Below are positions 5,194 through 6,016 of a stretch of DNA of 6,016 nucleotides, one piece after another. Position numbers and translations under genes: made by a program. Origin of the DNA: JACDAS01 sp046262415 (GTDB lineage: Bacteria > Actinomycetota > Thermoleophilia > Gaiellales > Gaiellaceae). The notes under the pieces were generated by a model that saw only the letters and a program-made list of their open reading frames with translations, did not search any database and had not been told where the DNA came from. How positions within the stretch are numbered: the stretch's first letter is position 1; each line of letters begins with the position of its first letter. The stretch is from positions 1 through 6,016 of the forward strand of contig JBHEMU010000041.1 in NCBI GenBank assembly GCA_046262415.1, written 5' to 3'.

Positions 5194-6016
5194 CTATTCC
5201 ACCCAGTCGAACGTGCGCGTGACCGCCTTCTTCCAGAGGCCGTACTCGCGCTCGACCTCGGCCTTGTCCCTCTGGGGCTGCCACTCCTTGTCCTTGCCCC
5301 AGTTGGCCCGCAGGTCCTCGACCTCCGACCAGAAGCCCACCGCGAGTCCCGCCGCGTAGGCCGCGCCCAGCGAGGTCGTCTCGGCGACGGTCGGCCGGAT
5401 CACCGGCACGCCGAGGATGTCGGCCTGAACCTGCATCAGCAGCTCGTTGTGCACCATGCCTCCGTCGACCTTGAGCGACGTCAGCTCGACGCCGGAGTCG
5501 GCGTTCATCGCGTCGACGACCTCCTTCGTCTGCCACGCCGTCGCCTCGAGCACAGCCCGGGCGATGTGGCCGGCGTTCACGAAGCGCGTGAGGCCGGCGA
5601 TGACGCCCCGGGCGTCACTGCGCCAGTACGGCGCGAAGAGGCCCGAGAACGCGGGTACGAAGTAGACGCCGCCGTTGTCCTCGACGGTCTTCGCGAGCTC
5701 CTCGACCTCGGGCGAGGCGTTGATCATCTTCAGGTTGTCGCGCAGCCACTGGACGAGTGCGCCCGTGATCGCGATCGAGCCCTCGAGCATGTAGACCGCC
5801 GGCTGGTCGCCGATCTTGTAGCCGACGCCGGTGATCAGCCCGCTCTTCGAAGCCACCGGCTCGTTGCCCGTGTTTAGGAGCAGGAAGCAGCCGGTTCCAT
5901 ATGTGTTCTTGGCCTCGCCGGTCGCGAAGCAGGTCTGACCGAAAAGGGCCGCCTGCTGGTCGCCCAGGTCGCCCGCGACCGGAATCCCGGCCAGGTCGCC
6001 CACGGCCTCCCCGTAG
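5194..6016 (-). CDS. glpK: glycerol kinase, C-terminal part (5' end outside window)
   Basis: Glycerol kinase phosphorylates glycerol with ATP to sn-glycerol-3-phosphate in the cytoplasm, supplying GlpABC. The visible 273 residues are roughly the C-terminal 55% of a protein usually about 500 long. Motifs of the FGGY kinase family, counted from the first complete codon, are AGDLGDQQAALFGQ (14-27), KNTYGTGCFLLLNTG (36-50), VPAFSGLFAPYWRSDARG (120-137), LKVDGGMVHNELLMQ (181-195, the FGGY signature 2 region that contacts adenosine) and AETTSLGAAYAAGLAVGFW (211-229). The reading frame is open across the right edge, so the GTG at 6003 is internal, not the start. The protein ends WKKAVTRTFDWVE, as GlpK proteins normally do. 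It runs in the same direction as glpABC-dhaM but is separated from them by the small opposite-strand gene and the hairpin at 5155-5183, so it is probably a separate transcript. The loop that carries the phosphorylatable His in Firmicutes GlpK lies at or beyond the edge and cannot be judged. Confidence 0.95.
   Translation of the reverse strand, partial: YGEAVGDLAGIPVAGDLGDQQAALFGQTCFATGEAKNTYGTGCFLLLNTGNEPVASKSGLITGVGYKIGDQPAVYMLEGSIAITGALVQWLRDNLKMINASPEVEELAKTVEDNGGVYFVPAFSGLFAPYWRSDARGVIAGLTRFVNAGHIARAVLEATAWQTKEVVDAMNADSGVELTSLKVDGGMVHNELLMQVQADILGVPVIRPTVAETTSLGAAYAAGLAVGFWSEVEDLRANWGKDKEWQPQRDKAEVEREYGLWKKAVTRTFDWVE

Noticed and set aside
5155..5877. A 240-codon plus-strand open frame opposite glpK
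   Set aside because: It starts within the terminator hairpin and is the antisense shadow of the conserved GlpK C-terminus.
6001..6003. GTG as the glpK start codon
   Set aside because: The frame stays open to the window edge with residues that fit GlpK, and the visible part lacks the whole N-terminal half of the kinase, so this GTG is internal.

Overview
The window is very GC-rich and almost fully coding. It holds a glycerol / glycerol-3-phosphate catabolic locus read right to left on the minus strand, interrupted by one small gene on the plus strand. The high GC, the GC-rich hairpin without a clear U-tract and the poor Shine-Dalgarno in front of some starts fit a high-GC Gram-positive (actinobacterial lineage, possibly Thermoleophilia-like). 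This placement is an inference from composition and gene content, not from a marker gene.

Layout from the right edge: the C-terminal half of glycerol kinase (glpK, 5194-6016, minus) enters from outside and ends at a strong palindromic hairpin (5155-5183). That hairpin is shared with a convergent 74-codon plus-strand gene (4925-5149). The small gene encodes an acidic, His-rich, internally repeated protein that I cannot assign to a function. A 72-bp divergent spacer (4853-4924) with a perfect 6+6 dyad separates it from glpA. Then follow glpA (3302-4852), glpB (1973-3217), glpC (774-1976) and dhaM (771 to beyond base 1), all on the minus strand. glpA and glpB are 84 bp apart, glpB and glpC overlap by 4 bp (ATGA), and glpC and dhaM are 2 bp apart, so glpABC-dhaM reads as one operon.

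The enzymes converge on dihydroxyacetone phosphate (DHAP). GlpK makes glycerol-3-phosphate. The membrane-attached GlpABC complex oxidises it to DHAP and passes electrons through FAD, a BFD-type iron-sulfur centre and the GlpC ferredoxin/CCG modules to quinone. DhaM is the phosphoryl-donor subunit of PTS-dependent dihydroxyacetone kinase, so it supports a second route to DHAP from dihydroxyacetone. Its partners DhaK, DhaL and Enzyme I are not in the window. All four enzymes look intact apart from the two cut by the window edges.

The main unexplained item is the small (HE)n/FAEG-repeat protein between glpK and glpABC on the opposite strand. I saw no tRNA, rRNA, CRISPR array, insertion sequence or phage element. 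No stretch over 300 bp lacks a gene.
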